Shown here in pieces: positions 42,429 through 51,643 of a stretch of 64,000 bases of DNA. Origin of the DNA: an uncultured Lachnospiraceae bacterium (GTDB lineage Bacteria; Bacillota; Clostridia; Lachnospirales; Lachnospiraceae); contig CAJTUA010000002.1 of NCBI GenBank assembly GCA_910579615.1, positions 162,503 to 226,502 of the forward strand, in the 5' to 3' direction. The position numbers were made by a program, and so were the translations under genes. The notes beneath the pieces are model-generated. The model had not been told where the DNA came from. It worked only from the letters and a program-made list of their open reading frames with translations, and searched no databases. Position 1 is the stretch's first letter. Each line of letters starts with the position of its first letter.

Positions 42429-43175
42429 ATGCGAAGGAAAAGTAAGGCTATTTTGTGCGGGTTTTTGGAGAAATCCTGCGCAATCCTCTATCCAAGGCGC
42501 TGCCCGGTGTGTATGCAGATTGCCACGCCGCGCGGTTCGCTCGTGCATAGGGAATGCACAAAGAAGCTTCTCTATATCCGCGAGCCTGCCTGCAAGCGCT
42601 GTGGGCGGCAGATTGCGCGGATGGAGAAGGAATATTGCAGTGAGTGCGCAAAAAAGGAGTTCCACTATACGCGCGGCTACGCTGTGTGGCAGTATGAAGC
42701 GAACATACAACACTCCCTGAGCGAATTTAAATACCATTCGCGCAAGGAATTTGCGGATTTTTACGCGGCGGAGGCAGTGCGGCTGTATGGGGACAAAATA
42801 AGATACGAAAAACCGGAAGTTCTGATTCCGGTGCCAGTTCACCGTACAAGGCGTGCCGAGCGCGGGTTTAACCAGGCGGAGCTGCTTGCAAAAAAAATGG
42901 GCCAGATGTTAGAAATCCCGGTGGATGCGCATTTTCTTCTTCGGACAAAGCATACAGGGCGTCTGAAGGATTTAAACCGGAGGGAACGGGCGAAAATGTT
43001 AAAGGATGCATTTTCGGTTGACCCTTCCCGCAAGGTGAGTTACCACAGTGTAATGCTTGTGGATGATATATATACAACAGGGAGTACAGTTGACTCATGT
43101 GCGGCGGTGCTTTTGCGTGCGGGTGCGCAGAAGGTGACGGTTTTCAGCATGGCGGTCGGTGCTTCCATAAATTAG
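42429..43175 (+). CDS. comFC: ComFC-like phosphoribosyltransferase-domain protein
   Basis: The 248-residue protein has an N-terminal zinc-finger region with four Cys pairs (CPVCMQI, CKRCGRQI, YCSECAKK; about residues 23-75) and a type I phosphoribosyltransferase domain with VMLVDDIYTTGSTVDSCA near 212-229 (PRPP loop). In competent Firmicutes ComFC supports uptake of single-stranded DNA; in others its role is unclear. GGGAG precedes this ATG; 42417 is an alternative start. comFA is not beside it. It is followed by yvyF as in the Bacillus comF operon. Confidence 0.9.
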   Translation: MRRKSKAILCGFLEKSCAILYPRRCPVCMQIATPRGSLVHRECTKKLLYIREPACKRCGRQIARMEKEYCSECAKKEFHYTRGYAVWQYEANIQHSLSEFKYHSRKEFADFYAAEAVRLYGDKIRYEKPEVLIPVPVHRTRRAERGFNQAELLAKKMGQMLEIPVDAHFLLRTKHTGRLKDLNRRERAKMLKDAFSVDPSRKVSYHSVMLVDDIYTTGSTVDSCAAVLLRAGAQKVTVFSMAVGASIN

Positions 43176-43253
43176 GGTGTATGCGAAAATGGTTTTCCGC
43201 GGAATGCGGAGATGGTTTTTGGGTACATCCAGACAAGGAAAGAGAGGTTGTGT

Positions 43254-43664
43254 ATGGAAGTAAGAAACTGTAAAGAATGTGGGAAAATATTCAATTACAT
43301 TGGCGGTCCACCACTCTGTGAAGCATGCCGCAAAGCCTTGGAGGATAAGTTCCAGCAGGTAAAGGATTATATTTACGAGCACCGCGGGGCGGACATCAAC
43401 GAGGTTGCGGAGGAAAATGAGGTTTCGGTGCAGCAGCTGCGCCAGTGGGTGCGGGAGGAGAGACTGGAATTCTCAGAAAGCTCACAGGTTGGCTTAGCGT
43501 GTGAGCGCTGTGGCACGATGCTGCGTTCCGGACGGTTCTGCAAGGCGTGCAAAGACAAACTGGCGAATAATTTCGGGAGCATGTACCAGAGTGCAGAGCC
43601 GAAAGTGGCGCTCAAAAAGGCAAGCAGTTCGAATGCGAAGATGCGCTTTTTGGATGGCAAGTAA
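43254..43664 (+). CDS. yvyF: Flagellar operon protein YvyF (TIGR03826-type)
   Basis: The 136-residue cytoplasmic protein has two zinc-ribbon-like Cys sets (NCKECGKIFNYIGGPPLCEAC, residues 4-24; CERCGTMLRSGRFCKACKD near 84-102) flanking a helix-turn-helix-like segment (DINEVAEENEVSVQQLRQWVREE near 44-66). This is the architecture of the YvyF flagellar operon protein that follows comFC and precedes flgM in Bacillus subtilis. Here no flgM follows; a terminator comes next. AGAGAGG lies 6 nt before the ATG. Exact function is unknown; a regulatory role in motility is inferred. Confidence 0.88.
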   Translation: MEVRNCKECGKIFNYIGGPPLCEACRKALEDKFQQVKDYIYEHRGADINEVAEENEVSVQQLRQWVREERLEFSESSQVGLACERCGTMLRSGRFCKACKDKLANNFGSMYQSAEPKVALKKASSSNAKMRFLDGK

Positions 43665-43670
43665 AAGGAC

Positions 43671-43723
43671 AAAAACCGCCGTGCGGGAAAACCTTGGGAG
43701 GCTTTTTCTGCACAGCGGTTTTT
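43671..43723. terminator. Bidirectional terminator between yvyF and cvfB
   Basis: AAAAACCGCcGTGC pairs with GCACaGCGGTTTTT around a loop. It lies between convergent genes. Confidence 0.8.
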
Positions 43724-43727
43724 CAGC

Positions 43728-44618
43728 TTATGGATGCGCGTGGGAGCTGTCCATTCCCACGGCCTTGATGCCGACGTTTGAGATTGTGATTTTCCCTTCC
43801 TTTAGCAGATGGCCAATCGCGCGCTTGAACGCATTTTTGCTTAAACAGAAGACTTCCTTGATTGTTTCCGGGTCGGTTTTGTCATGGTATGGAAGGAAGC
43901 CGCCCGCGGCAGTCAGTTTTTCGTAGACTAAGACCGCATCGTCGGAAAGCTGGCGGTATGCCGGCTCGCGCAGGGAGAGGGTAAGTTTTCCGTCCGCAAG
44001 CACCTTGCGCACGCGCGCGGTTACAATATCCCCCGGATGAAGCGACGAAAACAGCTCCTGGTTCGGAATCATCGCGGAGTAGCGGTTATCCACGGCAACA
44101 TACGCGCCGAAGGACTCGATGATTTCGTAGACGATTCCGGTCACGTTGTCATTTGCCTTGTAGTCCGAATCTGTGCGCAGGTAATCATACACCTTTGAGG
44201 TAGCGCACAGACGGCCGCTCTTGTCAATGTAGAGCGCAACCAGGACGGAGTCGCCTTCCTTCACGCGCACAATCTGTTCCTTGAAGGGCAGAAGGAGGTC
44301 TTTCGCCAGACCCCAGCTTAAAAATGCGCCAATCTTTGTGACCTCTTTGACCGGGAGCATCGCGGTGGAGCCGAGCGTAATCGGTGGGATTGTGGTGGTC
44401 GCAATCGGGCGGTCTTCGGAATCCTTATATAAAAAAACGGTGAGCCGCATGCCGGGCTGTGCATTTTTTGGTGTCTGGTTTCGCGGCAGGAGTACCCTCT
44501 GGACGGCCAAATCCTCCGGTGCCCTCCCGCCGCGCTCGTTTTCGGCAGGGTCGGAAAGATATACGCCATTCTCCGTTGCCCTTACAATTTCAAGTTCCTG
44601 AACCAAGCCAAGTTTCAT
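43728..44618 (-). CDS. cvfB: CvfB-type S1-domain RNA-binding protein
   Basis: The 296-residue protein has three tandem S1-like OB folds (from about 1, 75 and 145: GLVQELEIVRATENGVYL, MLPVKEVTKIGAFLSWGL, VTGIVYEIIESFGAYVAV) and a C-terminal winged helix (about 225-290, CLSKNAFKRAIGHLLKEGKI followed by NVGIKAVG). This matches CvfB, an RNA-binding factor that affects virulence and stress gene expression in Staphylococcus and is widespread in Firmicutes. A good minus-strand promoter sits at 44664-44692. Monocistronic. Confidence 0.92.
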   Translation of the reverse strand: MKLGLVQELEIVRATENGVYLSDPAENERGGRAPEDLAVQRVLLPRNQTPKNAQPGMRLTVFLYKDSEDRPIATTTIPPITLGSTAMLPVKEVTKIGAFLSWGLAKDLLLPFKEQIVRVKEGDSVLVALYIDKSGRLCATSKVYDYLRTDSDYKANDNVTGIVYEIIESFGAYVAVDNRYSAMIPNQELFSSLHPGDIVTARVRKVLADGKLTLSLREPAYRQLSDDAVLVYEKLTAAGGFLPYHDKTDPETIKEVFCLSKNAFKRAIGHLLKEGKITISNVGIKAVGMDSSHAHP

Positions 44619-44663
44619 ATTCGTATTCTACCTTTCTGTACTACTTTGCGTATCTTATCTTTA

Positions 44664-44692
44664 ACTATAATATGAAAGGGGAGAATTTGCAA
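44664..44692 (-). promoter_or_regulatory. Sigma-A-type promoter of cvfB
   Basis: Minus-strand TTGCAA (44687-44692), 17-bp spacer, TATAGT (44664-44669). Confidence 0.7.
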
Positions 44693-44779
44693 GCTTTTTC
44701 GCGCTTTTGGAACTTCCATCCGGCCAAACCTTTTTACAAAGCGCGGCGCAGGGCATGGGGAAATGCAGGGAAATAGTAA

Positions 44780-44808
44780 TTGCAAATATCAGTGGGGCGT
44801 GGTATGAT
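44780..44808 (+). promoter_or_regulatory. Sigma-A-type promoter of the CPBP protease gene
   Basis: TTGCAA, 17-bp spacer, TATGAT (44803-44808), about 90 nt before the start codon. Confidence 0.65.
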
Positions 44809-44899
44809 ATCGGCAGATGGCAGGAATGCGTTTTCGGGCACACCCTTAGGGTGGGCGCTATGGGGTATGCAGGAACCAAAACAGAAAACAGGGGGAAGT

Positions 44900-45865
44900 A
44901 TGAATATTAAAAGAATAAACCAGATGTTTTTGATTACCGTTCTGATTTCGCTTTCGGCAGGGTTAATGCCGCTTAGCCGCATGTTCCCGGATTACGGGGT
45001 GCGCCTCCTCTTTTCGGAAATTCTTTTGTCGGCACCCGGTGCCGCCTGGATTATCGCAGGAAAGCGAAATTACGCGCATACTGTGCGCCTGAAAAAAATA
45101 CACGGGAGCACCGTGGTACTGCTCTTTCTTTTTTACATTTCCATTATGCCGCTGATGAGCCTAATCAATGCAATTTCCATGCTGTTTGTCGAGAATGTCA
45201 CAGCAAATACGATGCAGCAGGTGGTTTCGGGGCATTCCTTCCCCGTCAGCCTGGTGCTGATTGCGCTGCTCCCATGCATTTTTGAGGAATCGGTGTACCG
45301 CGGTCTGTTTTACAACGAATACCGGAAGGTAGCGCCAATCGGCGGCATCGTGCTCTCAGCGTTTTTGTTCGGCATCATGCACGGGAATTGGAACCAATTC
45401 TCCTATGCGTTTGTGATGGGCGTGGTTTTCTGCCTTATCATCGAAGCGACCGACTCCATCCTCTCCTCCATGCTCCTGCATTTTTTCATCAATGGCACGT
45501 CGGTTGTGCTCCTTTCGTTTATGGATAAGCTTTCCGCGCGCTTTCCGGAGGAAATGTCACAGGCACTTGGTGAGGCGGAGGCGGTGACCAAGCTGACACT
45601 TGGGGGCATATTGCGCACCTATCTGCCGATGGCGCTTGCCGGAACTGTGGCGGCAATCGTGATTTACCGCCAGATTGCGATAAAGGAGGGGCGGCTTGCG
45701 GCTGTCCGCGGACTGTTTAAGCGCGGGAAAACCGGGGAGGGGACTGTTGCAGTGCAGCCATCAGGCAAAGAAAAACCGCCGGTTGCGCGTCTGTTCTCCA
45801 TTCCGCTTATTGTGGCGATTGTGCTGCTGTTGGCGTTGATGGTGGTAAATGAAGTGATGATATAA
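44900..45865 (+). CDS. CPBP-family intramembrane metalloprotease
   Basis: The 321-residue integral membrane protein has about eight hydrophobic segments and the CPBP (CAAX protease/bacteriocin-processing, Abi) active-site motifs: EESVYRGLFYNEY near 132-144 (Glu-Glu and Arg), FLFGIMHGNWNQFSYAFVMG near 158-177 (first His) and LLHFFINGT near 196-204 (second His). GGGGGAA precedes the ATG at 44900. Family members mature peptides, give bacteriocin self-immunity or process signalling proteins; with no peptide gene nearby the substrate is unknown. Confidence 0.9.
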   Translation: MNIKRINQMFLITVLISLSAGLMPLSRMFPDYGVRLLFSEILLSAPGAAWIIAGKRNYAHTVRLKKIHGSTVVLLFLFYISIMPLMSLINAISMLFVENVTANTMQQVVSGHSFPVSLVLIALLPCIFEESVYRGLFYNEYRKVAPIGGIVLSAFLFGIMHGNWNQFSYAFVMGVVFCLIIEATDSILSSMLLHFFINGTSVVLLSFMDKLSARFPEEMSQALGEAEAVTKLTLGGILRTYLPMALAGTVAAIVIYRQIAIKEGRLAAVRGLFKRGKTGEGTVAVQPSGKEKPPVARLFSIPLIVAIVLLLALMVVNEVMI

Positions 45866-46120
45866 TTCGTTTGGAATACCGTCCGGGCGGTATCTGCGGC
45901 AAGTGGTTATGAGTTTGCGGAAAATTGCAGGAAATATCTGTCGGGAACAGGGAATAGGGCGGAAAATAACACATAAAAAGCGAATAACACAACAAAAAAG
46001 TCTGTCACGGATTCCTCTCATCCATGACAGACTTTTTCGCCTAATCGGCTGCTTTTGCACCATTGTCCGATACCGTAACCAAAAAACAGTTGTCCCATCC
46101 GGATACAATGTATCCAAAGG
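45866..46120. other. Intergenic region between CPBP protease and yjfB
   Basis: About 255 nt without a supported gene; it holds the terminator at 45995-46037. Confidence 0.5.
45995..46037. terminator. Bidirectional terminator
   Basis: A 13-bp perfect stem AAAAAGTCTGTCA/TGACAGACTTTTT separates the CPBP gene (plus) from yjfB (minus). Confidence 0.9.
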
Positions 46121-46339
46121 TCAAATACTGATATCGATATTTGCCCCGAGGTTCGGGTGAACAGACTGTTCCATCATCTGTGTGGAAACGGCGGGAGCCC
46201 CGACCGATGCATCCATCATCTCGATGAGGGTTGCAGTTTCCTGCCCGGTGGAATCAAGCGCCATGGAAAGAACCGCAGTCCCTGCCTGCTCCATGACCTT
46301 TGACTGGGAAAGTGCTACAGATAACGAAGGAATATCCAT
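46121..46339 (-). CDS. YjfB-family putative motility protein
   Basis: A 72-residue protein of the YjfB family, a short motility-associated protein found in flagellated Clostridia and Bacilli. The whole length fits: MDIPSLSVALSQSKVMEQAG at the start, then a Met-rich helix (LIEMMDASVG) and an NLGANIDISI end. AGGAGG lies 7 nt before the ATG, and a minus-strand promoter is visible at 46379-46406. It stands alone. Its role is not established. Confidence 0.82.
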   Translation of the reverse strand: MDIPSLSVALSQSKVMEQAGTAVLSMALDSTGQETATLIEMMDASVGAPAVSTQMMEQSVHPNLGANIDISI

Positions 46340-46378
46340 CTTATCGCCTCCTGTCGAATTCCTTATACCTACACTTTC

Positions 46379-46406
46379 AGTATAACACGTTGTAGAAAAA
46401 ACGCAA
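46379..46406 (-). promoter_or_regulatory. Sigma-A-type promoter of yjfB
   Basis: Minus-strand TTGCGT (46401-46406), 16-bp spacer, TGTTATACT extended -10 (46379-46384). Confidence 0.6.
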
Positions 46407-46556
46407 TAGAAATCAGGTTATTTTTTGAAAAGACTGAAAATAGTTTTTGCGGAAATATTCGTTGACAATCCGGAATTTGTACAAACTGCACAAAAAATAA
46501 AGGGGAAAAGAAAGGACGCGGCGGGGCGGGAAAAATTGGAAAAAAGAATCACCAAG

Positions 46557-46653
46557 TTATCCACGGAAATATCCGCCGATTTTTATGGATTTTTGAGTTA
46601 TACACGAAGTTATCCACATTATCCACGATTTTGGGGCGTGGAAATGTGGGTAA
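46557..46653. promoter_or_regulatory. Cluster of five DnaA boxes
   Basis: Plus-strand 9-mers TTATCCACG (46557-46565), TTATACACG (46598-46606), TTATCCACA (46610-46618, perfect) and TTATCCACG (46619-46627), plus minus-strand TTACCCACA (46645-46653). Two of them abut. The region is non-coding, AT-rich on its right side and not beside dnaA. A 78-codon frame across it (46425-46661) encodes nothing recognisable. Confidence 0.8.
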
Positions 46654-46759
46654 CTTTTTGATGTCAAGTTCGAAAGTTTGTTTTGTAATTAGTGATAAAT
46701 TTGTCAAAAAACACAAAAAAAGAGAAGATGCTATTGAAAGTAAAAATCGTCTTTTTGTC

Positions 46760-46788
46760 TTGCAATTCGGGTGAAAATACGGTATAAT
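46760..46788 (+). promoter_or_regulatory. Sigma-A-type promoter of hpf
   Basis: TTGCAA, 17-bp spacer, TATAAT (46783-46788), about 105 nt before hpf. Confidence 0.75.
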
Positions 46789-46892
46789 TTAGACAAGTCG
46801 GAGAAGACCATCGAAAATACATTCTTTTTGAGGAGGGAATCTGGCATCGGGGGTGTTCCGGCGGAATTTGTCGAAAAAAAGGAGTGGAGCTT

Positions 46893-47420
46893 ATGCGTTA
46901 TATTATTAGCGGTAGAAATATTGATGTCACAGAGGGGTTAAAGAGCGCAATCTATGATAAGTTAGGAAAACTGGAGCGCTATTTTACGTCGGATACGGAA
47001 GTCCATGTGACCTTCAGCGTGGAGAAGGACCGCCAGAAGGTGGAAGTGACAATTCCGATGAAGGGGAATATTATCCGGGCAGAGCAGGTCAGCAGCGATA
47101 TGTACGCGTCCATCGACTTGATTGAGGAAGTGATTGAGCGCCAACTGCGCAAGTATAAGAACAAGCTTGTTGACCAGAAGCAGTCCGCACAGAGCCTGAG
47201 CCAGGCGTTTATTGAGGAGGAGGAGACGCAGGACGAGGAGATTGTTATCAGCAAGGTCAAGCATTTTGCGATGAAGCCGATGGATGCCGAGGAGGCGTGC
47301 GTCCAGATGGAGCTGACCGGGCATAATTTCTATGTTTTCCGCAATGCGGACACGGACGAGGTCAATGTTGTGTATAAGAGGAAGAACGGGACTTACGGAA
47401 TTATTGAGCCGGAGTTCTAG
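46893..47420 (+). CDS. hpf: Long-form ribosome hibernation promoting factor
   Basis: The 175-residue protein dimerises 70S ribosomes into inactive 100S particles. The N-terminal S30AE domain (MRYIISGRNIDVTEGLKSAIYDK to about 100) blocks the decoding site. After a charged linker, the C-terminal dimerisation domain ends in the typical HFAMKPMDAEEACVQMELTG, then HNFYVFRNADTDEVNVVYKR and NGTYGIIEP. AAGGAG lies about 8 nt before the ATG at 46893. Directly upstream of secA with its own promoter, the order commonly seen in Firmicutes. Confidence 0.96.
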   Translation: MRYIISGRNIDVTEGLKSAIYDKLGKLERYFTSDTEVHVTFSVEKDRQKVEVTIPMKGNIIRAEQVSSDMYASIDLIEEVIERQLRKYKNKLVDQKQSAQSLSQAFIEEEETQDEEIVISKVKHFAMKPMDAEEACVQMELTGHNFYVFRNADTDEVNVVYKRKNGTYGIIEPEF

Positions 47421-47487
47421 GCGGCTGTGTATGCCTTTTGGGCAGAGTGCCATTGCGGGCATGGGATATTTTGGACAGGCAGTTGGA

Positions 47488-47533
47488 AGCTGGCCGGCAA
47501 AGCGCATGGATGCGCGGAGCCGGCTGGCTTTTT
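47488..47533 (+). terminator. Rho-independent terminator after hpf
   Basis: Outer stem AGCTGGCCGGC/GCCGGCTGGCT (11 pairs, two G-T) encloses an inner GCGCAT/ATGCGC hairpin and is followed by five T residues. Confidence 0.85.
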
Positions 47534-47661
47534 ATGCGCAGGCGGCTTGCTGTTTTGGTTTTGGCCGCGGCGCTTAGTTTATTTCTGTGTGATTCTGTGC
47601 GGAAAAATCCGGCGGTACGCGGCTTATTTGCAATTTTTTTTGTTTTCCGGGCAAAAATAAG

Positions 47662-47690
47662 TTGAATCCTTTGCCATGTAATGGTACAAT
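47662..47690 (+). promoter_or_regulatory. Sigma-A-type promoter of secA
   Basis: TTGAAT, 17-bp spacer, TACAAT (47685-47690), about 105 nt before the secA start. Confidence 0.65.
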
Positions 47691-47797
47691 ACCACATAAG
47701 GCTTATTGGATTGACGGGTAAGCAGCTCAAATCAGATAGTAGGATGCGGCGTCAGGTTTGAAGAACAGAGAAGAAGAGCCGCAGTATGGAGGAACAA

Positions 47798-50368
47798 ATG
47801 GGATTAATTGCAAAGATATTCGGAACCCACAGTGAGCGCGAGATTAAGAGGATTGAGCCGTTGGCGGACAAAATCGAAGCACTCGAACCGGAATATGAAA
47901 AGCTCTCCGACGAGGAACTTGCGCATAAGACGGTGGAGTTTAAGGAGCGCTTAAAGGGCGGCGAGACGCTTGACGATTTGTTGGTTGAGGCGTATGCGGC
48001 CGTGCGTGAGGCGGCGAAGCGGACGCTTGGACAGCGTGCCTACCATGTACAGCTCCTCGGCGGCATCATTCTCCATCAGGGGCGCATTGCGGAGATGAAA
48101 ACGGGGGAAGGCAAGACCCTTGTTTTGACGTTCCCTTCCTATCTCAACGCGTTGGAGGGCAAGGGCGTCCATGTGGTCACGGTCAATGACTATCTGGCGA
48201 AAAGAGATACGGAGTGGATGGGACAGATTCACCGTTTCCTTGGGTTGAGTGTCGGCTGTATCTTAAACAGCATGAACAATGACGAGCGCCGCGAGGCTTA
48301 CGCGTGCGATATTACTTACGGCACGAACAACGAGCTTGGCTTTGACTACCTTCGCGATAACATGGTGAAGTACAAGGAGCAGCTTGTCATGCGCGACCTG
48401 CATTTTGCCATTATCGACGAGGTGGACTCGGTACTGATTGACGAGGCGAGGACGCCGCTCATCATTTCCGGGCAGAGCGGAAAGTCCACGAGCCTGTATG
48501 AGGCATGCGACATATTGGCGCGCCAGCTAAAACGTGGAACCGAAAAAGAACTTTCGAAGATGGATGTCATCATGGGCGAGGATTCCCAGGAATCCGGCGA
48601 TTTTATTGTCAATGAAAAGGATAAAAATGTAAATCTCACGGAGGAAGGTGTATCGAAGGTGGAGAAATTTTTCCACATCGAGAACCTTGCCGACCCGCAG
48701 AACCTTGAAATCCAGCACAATATCATTCTTGCCCTGCGCGCGCATTACCTGATGGCACGCGACAAGGATTATGTGGTAAAGGATGACGAGGTATTGATTG
48801 TCGATGACTTCACCGGGCGCATCATGCCGGGCAGGCGCTACTCCGACGGTCTGCACCAGGCAATCGAGGCGAAGGAGCATGTTAAGGTAAAGCGCGAGAG
48901 CAAGACGCTCGCAACCATTACATTCCAGAATTTTTTCAATAAATATACGAAAAAGTGCGGTGCGACCGGTACGGCGCTTACCGAGGAGAACGAGTTCCGC
49001 GAGATTTACGGCATGGACGTGGTCGAGGTTCCGACGAACCGCCCGATTGCAAGGCAGGACTTAAACGATGCGGTCTATAAAACCAAGCGGGAAAAGCTTG
49101 CCGCCGTGGTTGAGGAGATTGCAAATGCCCACGCGAAAGGGCAGCCGGTGTTGGTCGGCACAATCACCATCGAGGCATCCGAGGAAATCAGCGCGCTCTT
49201 AAAAAAGCGCGGCATCCCGCACAAGGTCCTGAACGCGAAATTCCATGAGCTTGAGGCGGAAATTGTCGCGGACGCGGGCCAGATGGGAGCGGTGACAATC
49301 GCAACGAACATGGCAGGCCGCGGTACCGATATCAAGCTTGGCGAGGGCGTGAAAGAGCTCGGCGGATTAAAGATTATTGGTACGGAGCGCCATGAATCGA
49401 GGCGTATTGATAACCAGCTGCGCGGACGCTCCGGCCGTCAGGGTGACCCGGGCGAATCCCGCTTCTATATCTCGCTCGAGGATGACCTGATGCGCCTGTT
49501 CGGTTCGGAGCGCATGATTGCGATGTTCAATTCGCTCGGTTTGCCGGACGGTGAGCAGATTGAGCACAAGATGTTAAGCAGTGCGATTGAGAAAGCCCAG
49601 AAGAAGATTGAGAATAATAACTTTGGTATCCGTAAGAACTTGCTTGAGTATGACCAGGTCAACAATGAGCAGCGCGAGATTATTTATGGCGAGCGCCGCA
49701 AGGTGCTTGACGGCGAGAACATGCGGGATTCCATTTTCAAGATGATTACGGACACCGTGGAGAGCGCGGTGAACCGCTGTATCGCCGAGGATGCGTTGCC
49801 GGAGGAATGGGATTTGGCTGAGCTAAACAGCCTGCTGCTCCCGATTTTCCCGATTCCGCCGATTGTGCTCGACGATGAACTTTTAAAACATGGCAAGCGC
49901 GATACACTCACCCAGCACCTGAAAGCAGAGGTTGTGCGCTTCTATGAGGCAAAGGAAGCGGAATTTCCGGAGAAAGAGCAGCTGCGCGAGGTGGAGCGCA
50001 TTATCCTGCTGAACGTAATTGACCGCAAGTGGATGGATCACATCGACGATATGGACCAGCTGCGCCAGGGCATTGGCCTGCAGGCATTGGGTCAGAAGAA
50101 CCCGCTGACAGAGTACAAATTCATGGGTTACGATATGTTCGATGCCATGACGACCGCAATTGCGGAGGATACCGTGCGCGGCCTGATGCATCTGCGCATC
50201 GAGCAGAAGGTGGAGCGTGAGGAAGCTGCGAAAGTGACCGGAACGAACAAAGATGATTCGGTGGCAAAACAGCCAGTCAAGCGCACCGCAAAGAAGGTGC
50301 AGCCGAACGACCCATGTCCGTGCGGGAGCGGGCAGAAGTATAAATTCTGCTGCGGCAGGAAGGCTTAA
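47798..50368 (+). CDS. secA: Preprotein translocase ATPase SecA
   Basis: Motor ATPase that pushes preproteins through SecYEG, 856 residues. Walker A is [12 protein letters not shown] near 96-107, the DEAD-type Walker [20 protein letters not shown] near 202, [15 protein letters not shown] near 369, and [10 protein letters not shown] and [11 protein letters not shown] near 507-555 form the second helicase fold. The C-terminus keeps the zinc-binding SEC-C motif [18 protein letters not shown] lies 5 nt before the ATG at 47798; 47786 is a weaker alternative. The stop is followed within 5 nt by the structured leader element of prfB, so the two may be partly co-transcribed. Confidence 0.97.
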   Translation: MGLIAKIFGTHSEREIKRIEPLADKIEALEPEYEKLSDEELAHKTVEFKERLKGGETLDDLLVEAYAAVREAAKRTLGQRAYHVQLLGGIILHQGRIAEMKTGEGKTLVLTFPSYLNALEGKGVHVVTVNDYLAKRDTEWMGQIHRFLGLSVGCILNSMNNDERREAYACDITYGTNNELGFDYLRDNMVKYKEQLVMRDLHFAIIDEVDSVLIDEARTPLIISGQSGKSTSLYEACDILARQLKRGTEKELSKMDVIMGEDSQESGDFIVNEKDKNVNLTEEGVSKVEKFFHIENLADPQNLEIQHNIILALRAHYLMARDKDYVVKDDEVLIVDDFTGRIMPGRRYSDGLHQAIEAKEHVKVKRESKTLATITFQNFFNKYTKKCGATGTALTEENEFREIYGMDVVEVPTNRPIARQDLNDAVYKTKREKLAAVVEEIANAHAKGQPVLVGTITIEASEEISALLKKRGIPHKVLNAKFHELEAEIVADAGQMGAVTIATNMAGRGTDIKLGEGVKELGGLKIIGTERHESRRIDNQLRGRSGRQGDPGESRFYISLEDDLMRLFGSERMIAMFNSLGLPDGEQIEHKMLSSAIEKAQKKIENNNFGIRKNLLEYDQVNNEQREIIYGERRKVLDGENMRDSIFKMITDTVESAVNRCIAEDALPEEWDLAELNSLLLPIFPIPPIVLDDELLKHGKRDTLTQHLKAEVVRFYEAKEAEFPEKEQLREVERIILLNVIDRKWMDHIDDMDQLRQGIGLQALGQKNPLTEYKFMGYDMFDAMTTAIAEDTVRGLMHLRIEQKVEREEAAKVTGTNKDDSVAKQPVKRTAKKVQPNDPCPCGSGQKYKFCCGRKA

Positions 50369-50369
50369 A

Positions 50370-50480
50370 AACAGCAAATGCCCGGAAGATGCCGGAACGA
50401 AATTTCTGGGAGCCATGCGGACAGAAATTTTGTTCCTGGGTGGATGGCATCTGTGAGGGCATATGCGGAACTTAAAATAA
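50370..50480 (+). ncRNA. GGA/GGA-loop leader element, copy G (upstream of prfB)
   Basis: Outer stem GCAAATGCCC/GGGCATATGC (50373-50382, 50457-50466; 9 of 10), middle stem AGATGCC/GGCATCT (50387-50393, 50446-50452; perfect). The hairpin has 15 of 15 paired bases (50394-50408 with 50422-50436) and tip GGAGC-CAT-GCGGA. The tail GGAACTTAAAATAAG runs into the AAAGAGGTG ribosome site of prfB. Confidence 0.82.
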
Positions 50481-50496
50481 GAAAGAGGTGAGATTA

Positions 50497-51619
50497 GTGG
50501 TTGAATTAGACCAGGTCAAGTACACACTTGGCGCATATGACAAACCGTTAATTGAAGTGGGGGATTCACTTTGACCTCGCCAATAAAAGCTTAAGGGTCG
50601 AAGAAATCGAAGGAATCATGCAGGAGCCGGGTTTCTGGGATTCAACGGAAAAGAGCCAGGCCTACGTAAAAGAATTAAAAAATTTAAAAGATATCATCGC
50701 GCATTATGCGGATTTGAAGCAGCGCTACGAGGATATCTATATGCTGATTGATTTGGCGAACGAGGAGAATGACCAGTCGATGGTACCGGAAATTCAGAAG
50801 GAGGCGGCCGCCTTTGTGGAGGAATTTGAGGAGCTGCGTCTGGATACATTACTCTCGGAGGAGTACGACAAGGACAATGCCATACTCACGTTGCATGCGG
50901 GTGCGGGCGGTACGGAAAGCTGCGATTGGGCGAGCATGCTCAGCCGTATGTACCAGAAATGGGCAGACCGCAAGGGCTACACGACCGAAATCCTCGATTT
51001 TTTGGACGGGGACGAGGCGGGCTTAAAATCCGTCACAATCCAGATTAACGGCATGAATGCCTACGGGCATCTCAAATCCGAGCGCGGCGTGCACCGCCTT
51101 GTGCGCATTTCTCCGTTCAACGCGGCGGGCAAGCGCCAGACCTCGTTTGTTTCGTGCGATGTCATGCCGGACATCGAGGAAGATTTGGACGTGGAAATCA
51201 ATGAGGAAGATTTGCGCATCGACACCTACCGTTCCAGCGGCGCGGGCGGGCAGCATGTCAACAAAACCTCCTCCGCCATCCGCATTACCCACCTGCCGAC
51301 CGGGATTGTCGTACAGTGCCAGAATGAGCGCTCACAGTTCCAGAACAAGGACAAGGCAATGCAGATGCTCAAGGCGAAGCTGTACCTGCTCAAACAACAG
51401 GAAAATCAGGAGAAGGAATCCGGCATCCGCGGTGAGGTGCGCGACATCAATTTCGGCAACCAGATTCGCTCGTATGTGCTCCAGCCGTACACAATGGTAA
51501 AGGATCACCGCACGGGGGCGGAAATCGCGAACGCGCAGGCAGTGCTTGACGGGGGGATTGACCCGTTTATCAACGCGTACCTGAAATGGATTAATATAAA
51601 GCCGGGGGAAGAAGATTAA
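50497..51619 (+). CDS. prfB: Peptide chain release factor 2, expressed by programmed +1 frameshift
   Basis: Recognises UGA/UAA stops and releases the peptide. Zero frame from GTG 50497 gives 25 codons (VVELDQVKYTLGAYDKPLIE...SL) and then TGA at 50572-50574; a +1 shift at CTT-TGA-C continues DLANKSLRVEEIEGIM to 51619, for 373 residues in total. The decoding tripeptide region VRISPFNAAGKRQTSF and catalytic SGAGGQHVNKTSSAIRITH are intact. The start is supported by AAAGAGGTG about 7 nt upstream. An in-frame ATG at 50552 in the shifted frame is not the real start. Preceded by structured element G. The frameshift autoregulates RF2 level. Confidence 0.96.
50558..50575 (+). promoter_or_regulatory. 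prfB programmed +1 frameshift site
   Basis: The sequence runs GTGGGGGATTCACTTTGAC: a Shine-Dalgarno-like GGGGG, then the slippery CTT followed by in-frame TGA and C. The spacing from the G-run to CTT is 5 nt, longer than the 3 nt of the classic Escherichia coli site. Confidence 0.93.
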
Positions 51620-51643
51620 TATAAGAGGGAGGAAGAGGGTCGA

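Larger units (their letters stand above)
47421..47797. other. hpf-secA intergenic region
   Basis: About 375 nt. It holds the hpf terminator (47488-47533) and the secA promoter (47662-47690); short frames here look non-coding. Confidence 0.55.

Noticed and set aside
46557..46653. Chromosomal replication origin
   Set aside because: DnaA boxes are present, but dnaA, dnaN, rpmH or other usual origin neighbours are absent and no clear AT-rich unwinding repeat was seen.
46425..46661. A 78-codon plus-strand frame
   Set aside because: It runs across the DnaA-box cluster, lacks a ribosome site and resembles no family.
50552..51619. prfB as a simple gene starting at ATG 50552
   Set aside because: The true start is GTG 50497 in another frame, joined by the programmed +1 frameshift at 50569-50575.
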